Source of the DNA: Leptobrachium leishanense
Lineage: Eukaryota; Chordata; Amphibia; Anura; Megophryidae
Length of the DNA stretch: 64,000 nt
Reading direction: 5' to 3'
Assembly (NCBI GenBank): GCA_009667805.1
Contig: CM019075.1
Coordinates: 17,786,376 to 17,850,375 of the forward strand
The position numbers and the translations under genes were made by a program. Below the pieces are notes generated by a model. That model did no database searches and was not told where the DNA came from. It saw only the letters and a program-made list of their open reading frames with translations. Below are positions 32,089 to 43,780 of this stretch, piece by piece; position 1 is the stretch's first letter; each line of letters opens with the position of its first letter.

Positions 32089-34457
32089 CCGTCACATTGG
32101 TGGCAAGCGGTGGGATAGAGGCTCTCCAACACCAATACACCCCGAGATGGCCAACTATACAGCCTGCAAGCAGGACACCCTGAAGGACCTGCTGGAGAGC
32201 CATTGAAGGAATGAATACTGAAGGGTCAAAGGCACAAGTGTGGTGCAACCAGGAGCGAGATGGAAACGCTCAAGGAGGTAAAAAGACACCTCAAGCAATA
32301 TGGTCCAAACCCTAGCATGGACCTGTTCCAGAGCATTTGGAATGAGGTCTGTTTATTGCAGCAAGGGGAAGCTGTGCAGGACCAGGAAGATTTTAACCCT
32401 CTGCGTGTGGAATACAGTAAATACAAGGTCCCAGGCTGGATTGAGCCAGGGGACATTCGTGGCCGGGAGGAGAACTGGCTGGCAACTACACCATACACAC
32501 AGAGGGTGCCTACAGACTTGGATTGGCAGAGACCAGGTATTTTGGAAGCATCGGCTTCTGCCAACGCCAAGACCCAAACAAAATATGCCTCCGCACCAAC
32601 CGTGACCGTCAACCCACCCTCAAGTAAGGCTAAAAAGAAGCGGAGGGGTGGACGGGTGAAAGAAATGGAGGTGGTGCTGGAGAGCGAATGCAAATGTTGT
32701 GACCCGCTTCGAAGGGAGGTAGAGACCTTGAAAGGGCAACTAGACTTTGCAACCCAGAGCGAGAAGAGACTGGCCTGCAATTGCACCGGCTACAGGATGA
32801 GCTGCGAGCTGTCACAGTGGAGAGAAATGGTTGCTGCATGGAAGTACACGAACAGTCAGTCACTATACAAAAATAGTCATCCCAGCTGCAGGTCTGTGAG
32901 GACTGTAACCTCGACCTACACACGGAGCTCAGTGGTGCCCACGCTCAAATAGAGAAGCTGGAGCGCAGCGCCTGTGTAATGATTGAACAGCTGGAGGACG
33001 AGCGGCGAACTGGAGCTGCTCTACACATAGAAATAACAGCTTTTAAAATTCGCCTGGAGAGCCTCACTCAAACTAAGGCAAGCGAGATGGAGGTGAGCCG
33101 TCTGACACACCAACTAGGTGTATTGGAGCAGGAGCACCAGGGCACTGTTAGCCACCTGCAGGCTGAGCTCGAAGGGACACAAGCACAGTGCCAACAGCTC
33201 CAAGATGAGTTGTCCCTGGCACAAGCTGCCAGCACCCATGTGCCCACCACGGAGGAGCGCAGCACAACAGGGAGTCAAGTCATTGCCCCTGTTATATTTT
33301 GCATAGAGGAGCAATTGTACCCAGTGTTGCTGGAGGTGGATGCTGTGCTGGCATCAGAGTGTGCCTTGTCCCCAACGAAGATGGAGACCCCCCAGCACTC
33401 CACCCTTGTGACCCAAGGTGCTACCAGAGAGGGGACCACTTCTTACCTGCCTAGAAGACCAGCAGAATCGGTGAGTGACTACCCTGAGAGACTACCAAGT
33501 TCCTGGTCCCAGGAAGAATTGCGCCCTTTTGGATTGTGGGGATTGCCGTGGGCTGGGCCCCTGCTAAATGTTCAGGAGGGGGGCATTACCCGAAGGAGAG
33601 ACTGGGGACTGGGACTGCTGACTGTGTCTTGGTCTTGGTCCTGGGTCTGCAGAGGTGCCCTGGAGACAGAAAGATGTTGGGGGGAATTCCAGTGTGCCCG
33701 CTAGCAAACGTTTTGTGTCTGTGGGCTGTGGTGGCCTGTTGCCTGGCAGACACTACTGCGGTGAGTCCTTGGGAGCACTGGACAAGAGGGTTGGCTTGCC
33801 TCTTACCAAGGGACTATGGACCCACAACCCTCCAGCGACCGTCAGACCCCGCTGACTTTGCTTATGTGCCCGCAACCTGGAACTTTGAAGATGGCACAGA
33901 AAAGGGACAAGGTGAGAGGTCTCGTCAGTGGCAAGCGATCCGTTTGGGATCTAAGCTTGCCCTGCCGTTCTGGAAGGGGGGACATATGTCATGGAGCTGA
34001 TGTAACGCTCCATGCTTCAAACCCCAAGAGACTTTATGTTGACTTTACATCGTTTGGTTTTAGTTTAAATTAGTTTAGTGTAAAATGGCATAACTTTAGT
34101 TTTAAATATACTTATATTCCTGTAGGTAAATGTGTTTCTGTAAGGCCAGTAAACAAGCTTTACTGCTGTGTAATTTATGCAACAGGGCTTTCCCCCTTAT
34201 CTGGCTGCATGTTTAATTCAAGAGATCTGTGATAGTGTTTGTCTTTAATCTTATGTGTTAGAACAATGGATTATGCAAATGTTGTGTGAGCTAAAGGCTA
34301 AAGAATATAAAGAATGTTTATTGTAAATATCTGATACCTGCCTGCCACGTACCACCTGTTTGTAAATAAATTCACCTGAGTTTCCAATACAACCTGCCTG
34401 TTTGCCGTGTGTCCCCTGCATTTGGGCTCTGTATATTATAGTACCACGATTGTGACA
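32089..34457 (+). mobile_element. LTR retrotransposon remnant with gag, pol deleted
   Basis: A possible 5' LTR end CCGTCACA (32089-32096) is followed by TTGGTGGCAAGCGGTGGGAT, a candidate primer-binding region. Two gag-type frames follow, then a purine tract GGAAGGGGGGA (33972-33982) and a 3' LTR-like block 33987-34457 beginning TGTCATGG and ending TGTGACA. No protease, reverse transcriptase or integrase is present between gag and the tract, and no 5' LTR similar to the 3' block is found, so the copy is deleted. Confidence 0.6.
32260..33704 (+). pseudogene. Gag-like coiled-coil protein of an LTR element, frameshifted
   Basis: Frame one (32260-32952) starts METLKEVKRHLKQYGPNPS and carries a basic patch KAKKKRRGGR near residue 130, then a coiled coil. 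Frame two (32979-33704) starts MIEQLEDERRTGA and is a strong coiled coil with many Glu/Gln heptads to about residue 85, followed by a low-complexity tail. The two are one reading unit broken near 32950-32980. There is no zinc knuckle. The assignment to gag rests on position between the primer-binding-like site and the polypurine tract; a host coiled-coil gene is less likely. Confidence 0.5.
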
Positions 34458-34699
34458 ATAATAGTGCGTATTGTGTAATAAAACCAAACTAAAATGATAC
34501 CCAAAATAAAAACTCAAATGAAGTAGAGCCAAGAGGAGGGGCTGTACCTTATTAATGCCTAAGGGTTGTTTGTTGTGGCACAACCCCACGAAAGCCCATT
34601 CAGAGAGGAAATATTACAAAGGTAGTGCATATAATGTAAATTTGCTTATTACACAATAACTAAAACAATAAAAGTGATAAGAATAGTCACCAAAATGCA

Positions 34700-35302
34700 A
34701 TTCAACCAAACTTCATAAGTGGTTGTTCAGAGAGCACCAAAATGTCGCTGACACTTCGCTGCTCTCTCGTTCCCTGCACTTCTGGGAATCAAATTCCCCT
34801 GACCCTGTGGTGAATTCAGCATTCACCGCCAGTGCATGGAAGGTGCCTGAAGGGGAGGGGGGGGGTCCTTTGGTCCTCTCTCCCTCCCGATCTGTACAGG
34901 GCACACACAAAAGGCAGGCACCGCTTGGAAGGGAGGTTATACAGTAAATCTATACATAAAGAGACTTTTTACTGCAGAATATTATGATCAACGGTTTATT
35001 AGATACTGTATTAAAACGGGAATATTTTTAACATTGAAGCCTATAGGATTCGCCTGAATAAACCTGTCGAATGAAACCATTGAACAGCAGGGCAATTCGG
35101 CAACTTTTCACTGCTGGTTTTTGTTCTCTGAATAGACGAAGCATTGCTTCTCCATGGGGATTTCACTACCCTCGAACATGCAACGAACAGGCACCGTATG
35201 TGCAGGCAATTCGCCAACATTGGCCAGGAAAGGTAACCGTACGCTGAATTTCAGCGTTTGGTTACCTTTCGCTAGCAATTCGGAGCTCTTTGAATAACCC
35301 TG
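34700..35302. mobile_element. Chimeric foldback copy, internally replaced
   Basis: The left arm (CAGAGAGCACCAAAATGTCG, ACCCTGTGGTGAATTCAGCA) is of the divergent subfamily seen at 22480-22595. The middle (34845-34945: GGTCCTTTGGTCCTCTCTCC) matches the hairpin-rich TTAA element at 44050-44130. The right arm (34960-35302, ending TCTTTGAATAACCCTG) is the CAGGGTTAT type. It is read as a composite produced by insertion and deletion. Confidence 0.55.
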
Positions 35303-35512
35303 TTTATTTTCATGAAAATTAAAAAGATTGATGGTTTGACTAACTTGTGGTTTTATCAAGATCTCATGCGAGTCGAAATGTTGATCTTCTTAAAGTGTTG
35401 ATCTTTTAACCTGAAATCTCTGTAGTGCATCCTCTTGAATATTTCCCAAGAATCCATACAAGAAACTGATCAATCTTTTTTGCCATGTTACCATTTGCAG
35501 ATTGCACTAGAC

Positions 35513-35695
35513 CAGTGGTTTCCAACTGAGGTCCTCAAGTACCCCTAACAGGCCAGATTTTGGAGATCTCCTTGGGGAAATGCAGACTGAATCTTGCAAT
35601 CACTGAGCAGCAAATCATATCACCTGTGCTGTGCTTCAGATATCCTGCAAACCTGCCTGTTAGGGGGACCTGATGACTGGGTATTGGAACCACTG
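35513..35695. mobile_element. hAT MITE, 183 bp
   Basis: Ends CAGTGGTTTCCAACTGAGG and TTGGAACCACTG are inverted repeats. Flanks CACTAGAC (35505-35512) and CACTAAAC (35696-35703) are an 8-bp duplication with one difference. A second partial left end (CAATGGTTCCCAACCTCAGT) starts at 35702. Confidence 0.85.
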
Positions 35696-35739
35696 CACTA
35701 AACCAATGGTTCCCAACCTCAGTCCTCAAGGAAGTGGGG

Positions 35740-36460
35740 AATGGAAACGTTCATTATATTATTCCTCTTTATCTCTTCGGAGGGCTGCGCCTGCAATCCT
35801 TCAAATGATTGTAGCAAGGCCAGCAGGATTCACCCCATCCCACACACACGTTTTGTCTATCTGTCTACTCCTTTGCCTGCTGACGATAACTGAGATGCCA
35901 TCCTCTGACAGCAGACTCACACCCAACAATGCAGAGACCCCATAGCTCTTTTTCATCTGTCTCATTAATTTGTTTGCTCATTCTCCCACTCTCGTCTAAA
36001 TTAACTCACTCCCTCGCATCACTCCATTTTCCTGTCTACCTGACACCCAAAACAAGCCTCCCAGCACAGGTCTGGCAGGATGCGTGCTCTGTCGGGCCAT
36101 TAGAATTCCATGTATCCACTCAGCTAAATGACAAGAATCTATAGAATGTGCAGGAGAAAGTGTCAGGTGTCTACATGCAGTGAGTTTAGCAGCCATAAAG
36201 GGACTATATGCAGGGAGGCAGGGAAAGAAGACCAAACTGCACAAGAACCCGTGTCAACCGTCATATGCTACTGTGGCATCTAGAGTCTTTTTAACCCCTT
36301 AAGAGCCAAGACATTTTAGCCTTGCTGTGCGTAAAGCAGCAGCCCAATTTTACCATTTTTGCTATGTACACGCTCACTAGTGATTTTCTAAATTCTAATT
36401 TAGTGAACCCTCACATATTATATACCATTCTGCAAAGGGCAGATACAGCTTTTGATTTTC
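35740..36460. other. Intron 4 sequence, one orphan TTAA-type end
   Basis: 36291-36350 begins TTAACCCCTTAAGAGCCAAG, a piggyBac-type terminus like those at 12985 and 61481, without a partner end that I can confirm. The rest appears unique. Confidence 0.45.
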
Positions 36461-36470
36461 CTACAGTATA

Positions 36471-37450
36471 TTAGAGATGTGCGTTCGGTTTGCTCCGAAT
36501 CAAAATTCAGACGAACTTTACTGATTCGGTTTTCGGAAGCGCTTCCAAAATACAAATCAGTTCCGTCCGAAACGTAACGAAAATAAAACGGTATTAAAAA
36601 TAATTGATTTTGTTTTTACAGATCAATTCGTTATATCAATTCACTTGTCTATGGGGAATTTCACTGCCGCTGAATTGCACCTGAACGGCACCGCGTCCCT
36701 GTCCATCGGCCGTGGTGCTGAATCTGTTGTATTCAGCACGACAGACTATGGACAGCACCATGGTGCCGTACGGGGCAATTTGACAGCATTGAAATTCCCC
36801 ATAGATAGAATGGTTAATCTAGTCAGAGAACGCCGAACAGCAACGAAATGTCAGTGAAACGCACTCATTTTTGGTGGTTCGTTCGACAGATTTAACAAGA
36901 CGAATCCCATAGGTTTCATTCTAAAAATATTCCCAGTTTTTATTAAATATTTATTCAATAATTTATTCTTTTCACTTGCAGCAAAAAGTCTGTTTATTTA
37001 TTTTTCAGGATTTTTTTAGCCATTTTTCAGGATTTTTTTGGTGAAATTTTTGGATTCCTAATTTATTTTAAAACAACTAGGCTTTTTTTCTTTGCGGATT
37101 GCTTTGCTGGTTTTTTCTTTTCCTTCAGTCTGGCTGCGTTTGGCGGCGGCTGTCTATGGAGCTGAAACCTATTCAGCACCAAGGACAGCAGTCCCTCAGG
37201 GCTCCGGAGCCCCGCAGGACTGCTTTCCTTGGTACTGAATAGGTTTCAGCACCAAAGACAGGGGGGATCTTTTTATCCTAATCTAAGTAATTAATTCATC
37301 CGTTCCACATTCCAAAATAACTAATAAAAACAAAATAACAAATCAATCCGAAATACGACTCACGGTAACATAACGAACACACCGAAATAAATAGAAAAAC
37401 GGAAGGAATCGCTCTGAAACTAAACAATTTTTTTCATTGTACGCATGTCT
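36471..37450. mobile_element. Non-autonomous hAT element, 980 bp
   Basis: Perfect 8-bp direct repeat ACAGTATA at 36463-36470 and 37451-37458. The ends read TTAGAGATGTGCGTTCGG and, inward from the right, AGACATGCGTACAATG. It contains a foldback-like interior (GGTGGTTCGTTCGACAGATT) and an imperfect palindrome around 37160-37250 (CTATTCAGCACCAAGGACAG / CTTGGTACTGAATAGG). Non-coding. Confidence 0.82.
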
Positions 37451-37918
37451 ACAGTATATATTTATATCTAATCATTTTACGCAAAAAAGAAAAACAGTTA
37501 AGAAGCCAGATTCAGAAATGAGTACTGAACGTGGGAATAAACTTAGATGTCCTATATGTCTGTAGTCTTTTTTTACTTTTATACATCATGTGTCACTAAT
37601 GGTGTGTTATTGTTTTAATGTAAATTTCACATATTCAATAGAATACAATACAAATTGTATTTTGCTGATCTGCCAGTCTTGTCAGATAACCAGCAGCATC
37701 AAAAAAATCACGATTTTCAAGTGCTGTGCAGCTCAGAATGGGGATATCAGTGCATGATGGTCTATGCTTTCGTTGGGCGGTACAGCATTGCACGACAGCA
37801 GAGCCTTTAAGTGGTTATGAAATCATTCCAAGATATAAGGTAAATATGTGGGACCGTAACATTTGTTTATTCAGTTTATATTTCCCTTACACACCTACAT
37901 TCTCAAAATATTGATTTA

Positions 37919-38367
37919 GGCTGCTGTCAGATGAGCGTAGTGTTCACGTCCGTGATTGCGCCTAAAAGTACGTCCGTGATAGCATGACAGAAAGCCCATT
38001 GGAGCCTGACACATGAAGTACGTCCGCACTGAACTGCGGACACACAACGGCCGCTGCCCACGGATGCAAGGCAGGCAAGAACGTACAACCCCTAGAGCGG
38101 CCGCACAAAGTGCGCTGCGTCTGCAACGTCTGCATAGCTTTGTGTGTGAGTGATGGAACGTGGTCAGACGGACTGCATTTATACGTCCAGCATTTTTTTC
38201 ACGGACAAAATGGGTTTGCTTTTTAATTTATTTTCCCTCCTACATCCGTCAAAATATACGTCAGTGAATAAACGGACTGTGTGGCCACTACTGTGTCTTC
38301 CGTACTGACGTACGTCCGTGTGCACGGACGTACAGTCTGTAGAAATCACGCTCGTCTGACCCTAGCC
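37919..38367. mobile_element. TTAA MITE, copy 3
   Basis: Flanked by TTTA (37915-37918) and TTAA (38368-38371). The ends are GGCTGCTGTCAGATGAGCG and, read inward, GGCTAGGGTCAGACGAGCG. Same subfamily as copy 4 but in the opposite orientation. Rich in ACGTCCGT repeats. Confidence 0.88.
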
Positions 38368-38759
38368 TTAAAGTATCATACTTGATTCATGGCATGTGTA
38401 AAGAAAATTGTATGTATTTCTCTAAGTCTGATTTGTTAGTTATTTGGTGGGAAGAGTTTTTGTGGATCACACAGGCAACCACAGATGTTGCACCGCACCA
38501 TTGATTTTGCGGAAATTCTGTCACATGTTCCGCCTCTATTGTATGTAAATGTAACTGTGATGTTGCACCATTTGGTATGGCTTAGTGATCCAATTATTAC
38601 ATATTTTTTGTCATTGCACTCCATGGCTTTCATAAGTAGAAGGGAGTGTATTGTATAGTCACACTAGATCTATAATCACCCTTTGTGCAATCATGAGTTT
38701 GGTCCCAGAACAATAGAACAAAGCGCACAGACTCCATCGTGTAAGAATAATTTCCATAC

Positions 38760-38917
38760 CTCTCCCTCTGGATTTCCAGCTGCCTCATCTGTTCCTCTAT
38801 TTCTGCTTTCCGTAATTCATTTTGCCTTGACTCCACCTGGTATCTCGTGATTTCTTGCCTTCGCTTGGCTTCACTGACTTTTAGGATCTTCTCAAACTTT
38901 GCTGCTTGCTCGGAAGC
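38760..38917 (-). CDS. Host coiled-coil gene, exon 4
   Basis: Minus strand: acceptor CCTTCTCCACAG, 158 coding bases in phase 0, donor GTATGGAAA. It encodes ASEQAAKFEKILKVSEAKRR and ELRKAEIEEQMRQLEIQRER (residues 112-164), a long charged helix in the core of the DUF4200 domain, where the F-x-K-x-L-x-x-x-E-x-K-R pattern is characteristic. It ends with two bases that need the first base of exon 5 to complete Arg. Confidence 0.92.
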
Positions 38918-38989
38918 CTGTGGAGAAGGCGTGCAATTACTGCCTCATCTCCCTCAACCACAAGGTGGACCATGATGACCCCAGCTGGA

Positions 38990-39770
38990 CGTACAGCCTT
39001 TGCCAGATCTACCATTCTGATACTAGGGCAAACGCAATGGCATCAGAGAATTAGGGATGTCATTTATATTTTTACTGATTGGGATTAAAGGGAAACCGGG
39101 ATTTCCAAGCTCGTAATTCTATTAAGGCTTGCGGTGGAGATAAGGTGAGTGATGCACAGACCGCCCAGTTATATTCCACGTATAGGGAAGAGACTGGACA
39201 TTTTGTCATATAAGGGGGTTAATAAACATTATCAAATGATTTTGATGCAGGACCTGCATGCCGGATAGATTATTGATCATGACAAGGGATATCGAATTTT
39301 GTGGCCAAGCATGAATATCTGCATGCGGCAAAGCTGGCTAACAGGGTAACCTCTTTACAAGCCTCAATCCAATTATTTGGGAAATCTATTTTGGCCTTCT
39401 TTTGTGGTTGGACAAATTTAGAATCTTTTTACTAGGCTCTATTAGCGAATAGAGAGCAAAAACAAAGTATATGAGATCTATTAGCCAATGGTGGAGGGGG
39501 GTTGCACTACTGTATTTAACTATTTATGCCATATCAACCCATAGCATGTTGCGTTTAAATATTTGGCACAGAAGAATGTTTTGTTTTTTTATAAAATACA
39601 CAGGAATTTTCCGCCATTATAGCAGAAATATAAGAAAAAGGGAAGCCTCCAATCCAGTTCTTCAAGCTAATGTATGATTTCCTTCACTTAATGGGACTCT
39701 ACTGGCCACCAATTGTGTCAGTTGACCCAGGCCAGGACGCAGATTGTATTTGGGTTCTAGCATCATTGTT
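38990..39770. other. Intron 3, possible old LINE debris
   Basis: Several short open stretches with the look of a degraded retroelement, but no motif that I can name. No exon seen. Confidence 0.3.
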
Positions 39771-39772
39771 AC

Positions 39773-39952
39773 CTGTATCTGTTTCTCTGTGAAAGCCTGT
39801 CTTCTCACGTCCAACACCAGCGTGCGTTCCTTATTCTCAAGCCTCTTGTTCTGCAGTTCCTGGCTGACCTGGTCGTGTTCGATCTCCTTTTTCAGAACAA
39901 CGGTTTTCTGTGTGGGACTTCCAGTCGACTCTGCAGTCTTGAAGTTCCTGGC
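39773..39952 (-). CDS. Host coiled-coil gene, exon 3
   Basis: Minus strand: 180 coding bases in phase 0 from an acceptor ending CCAAG (39953) to donor GTAACAATG. It encodes residues 52-111 with KTVVLKKEIEHDQVSQELQN and NKERTLVLDVRRQAFTEKQI, the N-terminal start of the DUF4200 domain (L-V-L-x-x-x-R-x-x-F). The acceptor has a weak pyrimidine tract. An alternative in-phase acceptor ending CACACAG would start the exon at 39907 and drop 15 codons. Confidence 0.82.
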
Positions 39953-40912
39953 CTTGGAATCAACGAGAATTCAATGTAACCAATGATATGAGCATCATCG
40001 CTGCTCCGAATCATGTTCCCAAAAATTCCCGGATCCCACAATTTGCTATAATGAACCTCATTGAACATGGACAACAATTTATTCAATATGATCAAAAAAC
40101 GATTTCATTACAATTAGTACCTTGCTGCTAAACGAGCCTATGCGCATGTACATAAGCTCCTAACTGCACTTCTAATCATTTAACCCCATCAACATCAAGT
40201 GATTATTCCATAAAAAACTGTCAGCACCCAGTGGTTTATTGGAAAATCACTTTTAATTAGTTCTACGAATATTTTTTTATATACTGTAGTAGCCCTATTT
40301 GACATGTAGACATCGCGATCTGCTGTTCAAAAAGCACTACTGCAGCTGAGGCTTTGTATAGAATCAGCTGGAGATACACGTATAAGACACGTAGTCCCAG
40401 CTGTGCAAACAGTTTTAGCACCTTGGCTGACATGGCTGTGGTGGTAAAATTTTAGGGGTGCATTCTGTTACCCATTTGCAAACAAATTGCATTTGCAATA
40501 AACACAACTCCTTTGTATTTCCCCAGAATTAGATGAAATTGAGTATACGATGTTGGGGTATCGGCAGGAGCTTATGAGGATCTTGGCAGTGTAGGGGTAA
40601 AATTATACCCTCATTCGTTTTCAATGAAGATTCAGAAGAATCTCTATTTGTCTGAAAACGAATCCATACAGTATGTGTAATATTAGCCACCTAAAACAAC
40701 ATTATCTAGCACGCCTGGAGAATACGCAGAGGTCACTTTTACCCTCTCCATTCTGGCCAAGTGTTGGACAATTTTAGTCAATCTCCAGCTGTAATAATCA
40801 CCACCAGCAGCAACTTACTTGAAATGAGATAGCCCCTAGGGCGGAAAACAAAATCTACATCACTCTAAACACTGGGTCGACGGTTGTTACAAACTTTCTA
40901 AAAAGTGCTTAC

Positions 40913-40958
40913 CTCCTTCACTAAGGGGGTCTGTGTAACATTTTCCTCCTCTTCATCT
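40913..40958 (-). CDS. Host coiled-coil gene, exon 2 (46 nt microexon)
   Basis: Minus strand: acceptor TTTTAATCCTCCAG, 46 coding bases, donor GTAAGCACT. The first base completes the Arg codon started in exon 1; then DEEEENVTQTPLVKE in phase 0. It is short but supported by both splice sites and by exact phase to exons 1 and 3. The acidic cluster is not conserved enough to name. Confidence 0.78.
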
Positions 40959-41889
40959 CTGGAGGATTAAAAGTGAGATATTTCCAAAAGGATGAGTTAC
41001 GATTTCATAAAATGAAAATTAGAAACAAACAAAAACATGAACATTCAGATTTAATCAAAAATACTCCATTGCAAAACAGAAAGGCTTCTAAACTGGTAAG
41101 TGTTTTAGAAGAAAAATCTGATGTCTTCATCTATGAAATGAATACAGCCTGTGGGCAAGTCGGCGCAAGGGAGGGGGAGGGGTAACAGGGGTTGTGAAGA
41201 GTCACATAGGGGCTTCAAGTTCACAACACTGATGCAAGAGAATAACCAGGGATAACTCAAGTATGATCTATGTCCTACAGCAGAACATGGTAAAACCAAG
41301 GTCCAAGGTAACCACATGCTCCTTGAATTCTACCTCTAGCTCATAACGTTCTGGTTAATTCGGCGAAGCCGGAATCTTCTTAAAAACATGTAGTTGGCTC
41401 CAAAGCTTTTAAACCTGCTCATAGTAGTTTGTTAAGTAAGATTTGTTAAGGCACGACCCAATTTTTGGAGAACAAGAATCAGCACGGTGGTTACTTAGTA
41501 ATCATTGTACTGCAATGACAGGACATCAATGTCTCTGGGGAGGGACTGCCAAAAAAAAATCACATATTTTGATACTTTATACCAGGGCCGTAGGAATGAG
41601 GCACTGGCATCCGGTGCAGCTTCGAGGGGGCACAGCCAGTGCTGATTAGGTCTGTAAAACATAATTGGTAGCGCAATGCTGCTATCTGTGATGCTAATTG
41701 GATGCACAGCATCTATTCACTGGCCGCTTCTCTGTCCTCTGCCAATGACCCTGCTTCCTCCCAGGCTGCATGTCACATTACTCCATGCCATGGCAGAACT
41801 GGGAGGAAGTGATCATATAACATCACTTCCTCCCAGTGCTCTATTCTGCAACAGAGGAACAAGGCAAAGACCTGCTGCCGACTCCCAGC

Positions 41890-42490
41890 TTCAAAGAAGG
41901 TAAATATGAGAAGGTGGGGGAATGGACTGGAGAACGAGAGGGGTGTCATGAAAATGAGAAGGAGGGGGAAATGGGGTGAAATGAATATGAGAAGGGGGAA
42001 TGGACAGAAAAAGGAGGGGGTGTAATGAATAGGAAGAGGGGAAATGGGTGAAATGAATATGAGAAGGAGGGGGAATGAACAGAAAAAGGAGGGGGAAATG
42101 GGGTGAAATTAACATGACAGGAGGGGAAATGGATTGAAAAATGGCGGTGAAACATGAAATGAATATGAAAATGAGGGGGGAATGGACTGAAAAAAGAGGG
42201 GGTGAAATGAACATGAAAAAGAGGGGGTGAAATGAACATGAAAAAGAGGGGGTGGGCATGAACTGAAAAAAGGGGGTGAAATGTGAAATGAATATGAAAA
42301 GGAGGGGGACTGGATTGAAAAAGGAGGGGTGGGCATAAAAACGAGGGGAGAATGGACTTGGAGGGGGAGAATTTACATGGAAAGAAGAGAGGGGAAGAAA
42401 ATGGGCATGAGAAGGGGAGAAAGAGAGGAAGGGAGGAAAGTGGTAGAGAGTAGAGGAAAACAATGGAAAAGAGGGAAAGAAGGTGCACGG
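41890..42490. repeat. Purine-rich minisatellite
   Basis: Units such as GAAATGAACATGAAAAAGAG followed by GGGGT repeat with variable length over about 600 bp; the plus strand has very few C bases. Open frames on the opposite strand (Phe/Ser/Pro-rich) come from this composition. Such homopurine tracts can adopt triplex forms; whether this one does is unknown. Confidence 0.88.
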
Positions 42491-42598
42491 AACAGGGGCA
42501 TGAGCGTCCCTAGCTCTGTCAAATTTGGCAATCTGCTGATATGTGCACCCTCCATATAATGTGGAAACAGGATCACCTGTGCATGCCCCCCCATAAAC

Positions 42599-42851
42599 AT
42601 GACATCCGTGATATCGGATTGGCTGAGAATGCTAATCACAGATTCGATAATAACTTGACACTTTGTTATGAATTTTACAGATCTTCAGTTTCAGTTCGTC
42701 CTTCTGACAGTGTGCAATTACTTTGCTTTGCAGCCCTGCTGCCGGTGAGTTTGAACTGGAACTGAAGATCTGTAAAATTCAAAACAAAGTGCTAAATTTA
42801 TATCCAATCTGTGATTAGCATTCCCAGCCAACCAAATATCACGGATGTTAA
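42599..42851. mobile_element. MITE with long inverted repeats
   Basis: Left arm ACATCCGTGATATCGGATTG, GAGAATGCTAATCACAGATT and ACAGATCTTCAGTTTCAGTT; the right arm is the reverse, ending ATATCACGGATGT at 42849. The arms are about 90-100 bp with a short loop near 42720. The superfamily is unassigned. Confidence 0.8.
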
Positions 42852-43780
42852 ACAGTGGCAAGAAAAAGTATGTGAACCCTTTGGGATTACGTGGAGTTTT
42901 GCATGAATTGGTCATAAAATGTGCTCTGATCTTCATCTAAGTCACAACAATTTGAAAAACACAGTCTGCTTAAAATAATACAACACAAACATTATATGTT
43001 TTCATGTGTTTATTGAACAGAACATGTAAACATTCACAGTGCAGGGTGGAAAAAGTATGTGAACCTTTGGACTTAACTGGTTGACCCTCCTTTGGCAGCA
43101 ATAACCTCAACCAATTGTTTCCTGTAGTTGAAGATCAGACCTGTACAACGATCTGATTCTGGAGTAATTTTGGACCACTCCTCTTCACAAAACTGTTTCA
43201 GTGTAGCAATATTCTTGGGATGTCTGGTGTGAATCGCTCTCTTAAGGTCATGCCACAGCATTTCAATCGGGTTGAGGTCAGGACTCTGACTGGGCCACTC
43301 CAGAAGGCGTATTTTGTTTTGTTAAAGCCATTCTTTTGTTGAATTACTTGTATGCTTTGCGTCATTGTCCTGTTGCATCACCCATCCTCTGTGGAGCTTC
43401 AGTTGGCGGACAGATGGTCTTACGTTTTCCTGCAAAATGTCTTGATAAACTCTGGAATTCATATTTCCATCAATGACAACAATCCGTCCAGGCCCTGAGG
43501 CAGCAAAGCAGCCCCAAACCATGATGCTCCCTCCGCCATGTTTTACAGTGGGGATGAGGTTTTGATGTTGGTGTGCTGTGCCTTTTTTTCTCCACACATA
43601 GTGTTGTGTATTTTTTCCAAACAACTCAATTTTGGTTTCATCTGTCCACAAAATATTTTGCCAGTAGTGCTGTGGAACATCCAGGTGCTCTTTTGCAAAC
43701 TTCAAACGTGCTGCAATATTCTTTTTGGACAGCAATGGCTTCCTCTGTGGTGTCCTCCCATGTACTCCATTCTTGTTTAA

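Noticed and set aside
32989..33704. Host coiled-coil gene on the plus strand
   Set aside because: The coiled-coil frames are intronless, frameshifted and sit between a primer-binding-like site and a polypurine tract with an LTR, so a gag remnant is more likely. Not fully excluded.
36295..37497. A complete piggyBac-type element bounded by TTAA at 36291 and 37498
   Set aside because: The left end looks like a piggyBac terminus, but the right end does not match it as an inverted repeat, and the hAT at 36471-37450 explains most of the interval.
41891..42488. Phe/Ser/Pro-rich frames of 180-190 codons on the minus strand
   Set aside because: They come from the purine-biased minisatellite; several overlapping frames are open at once, as expected from composition.
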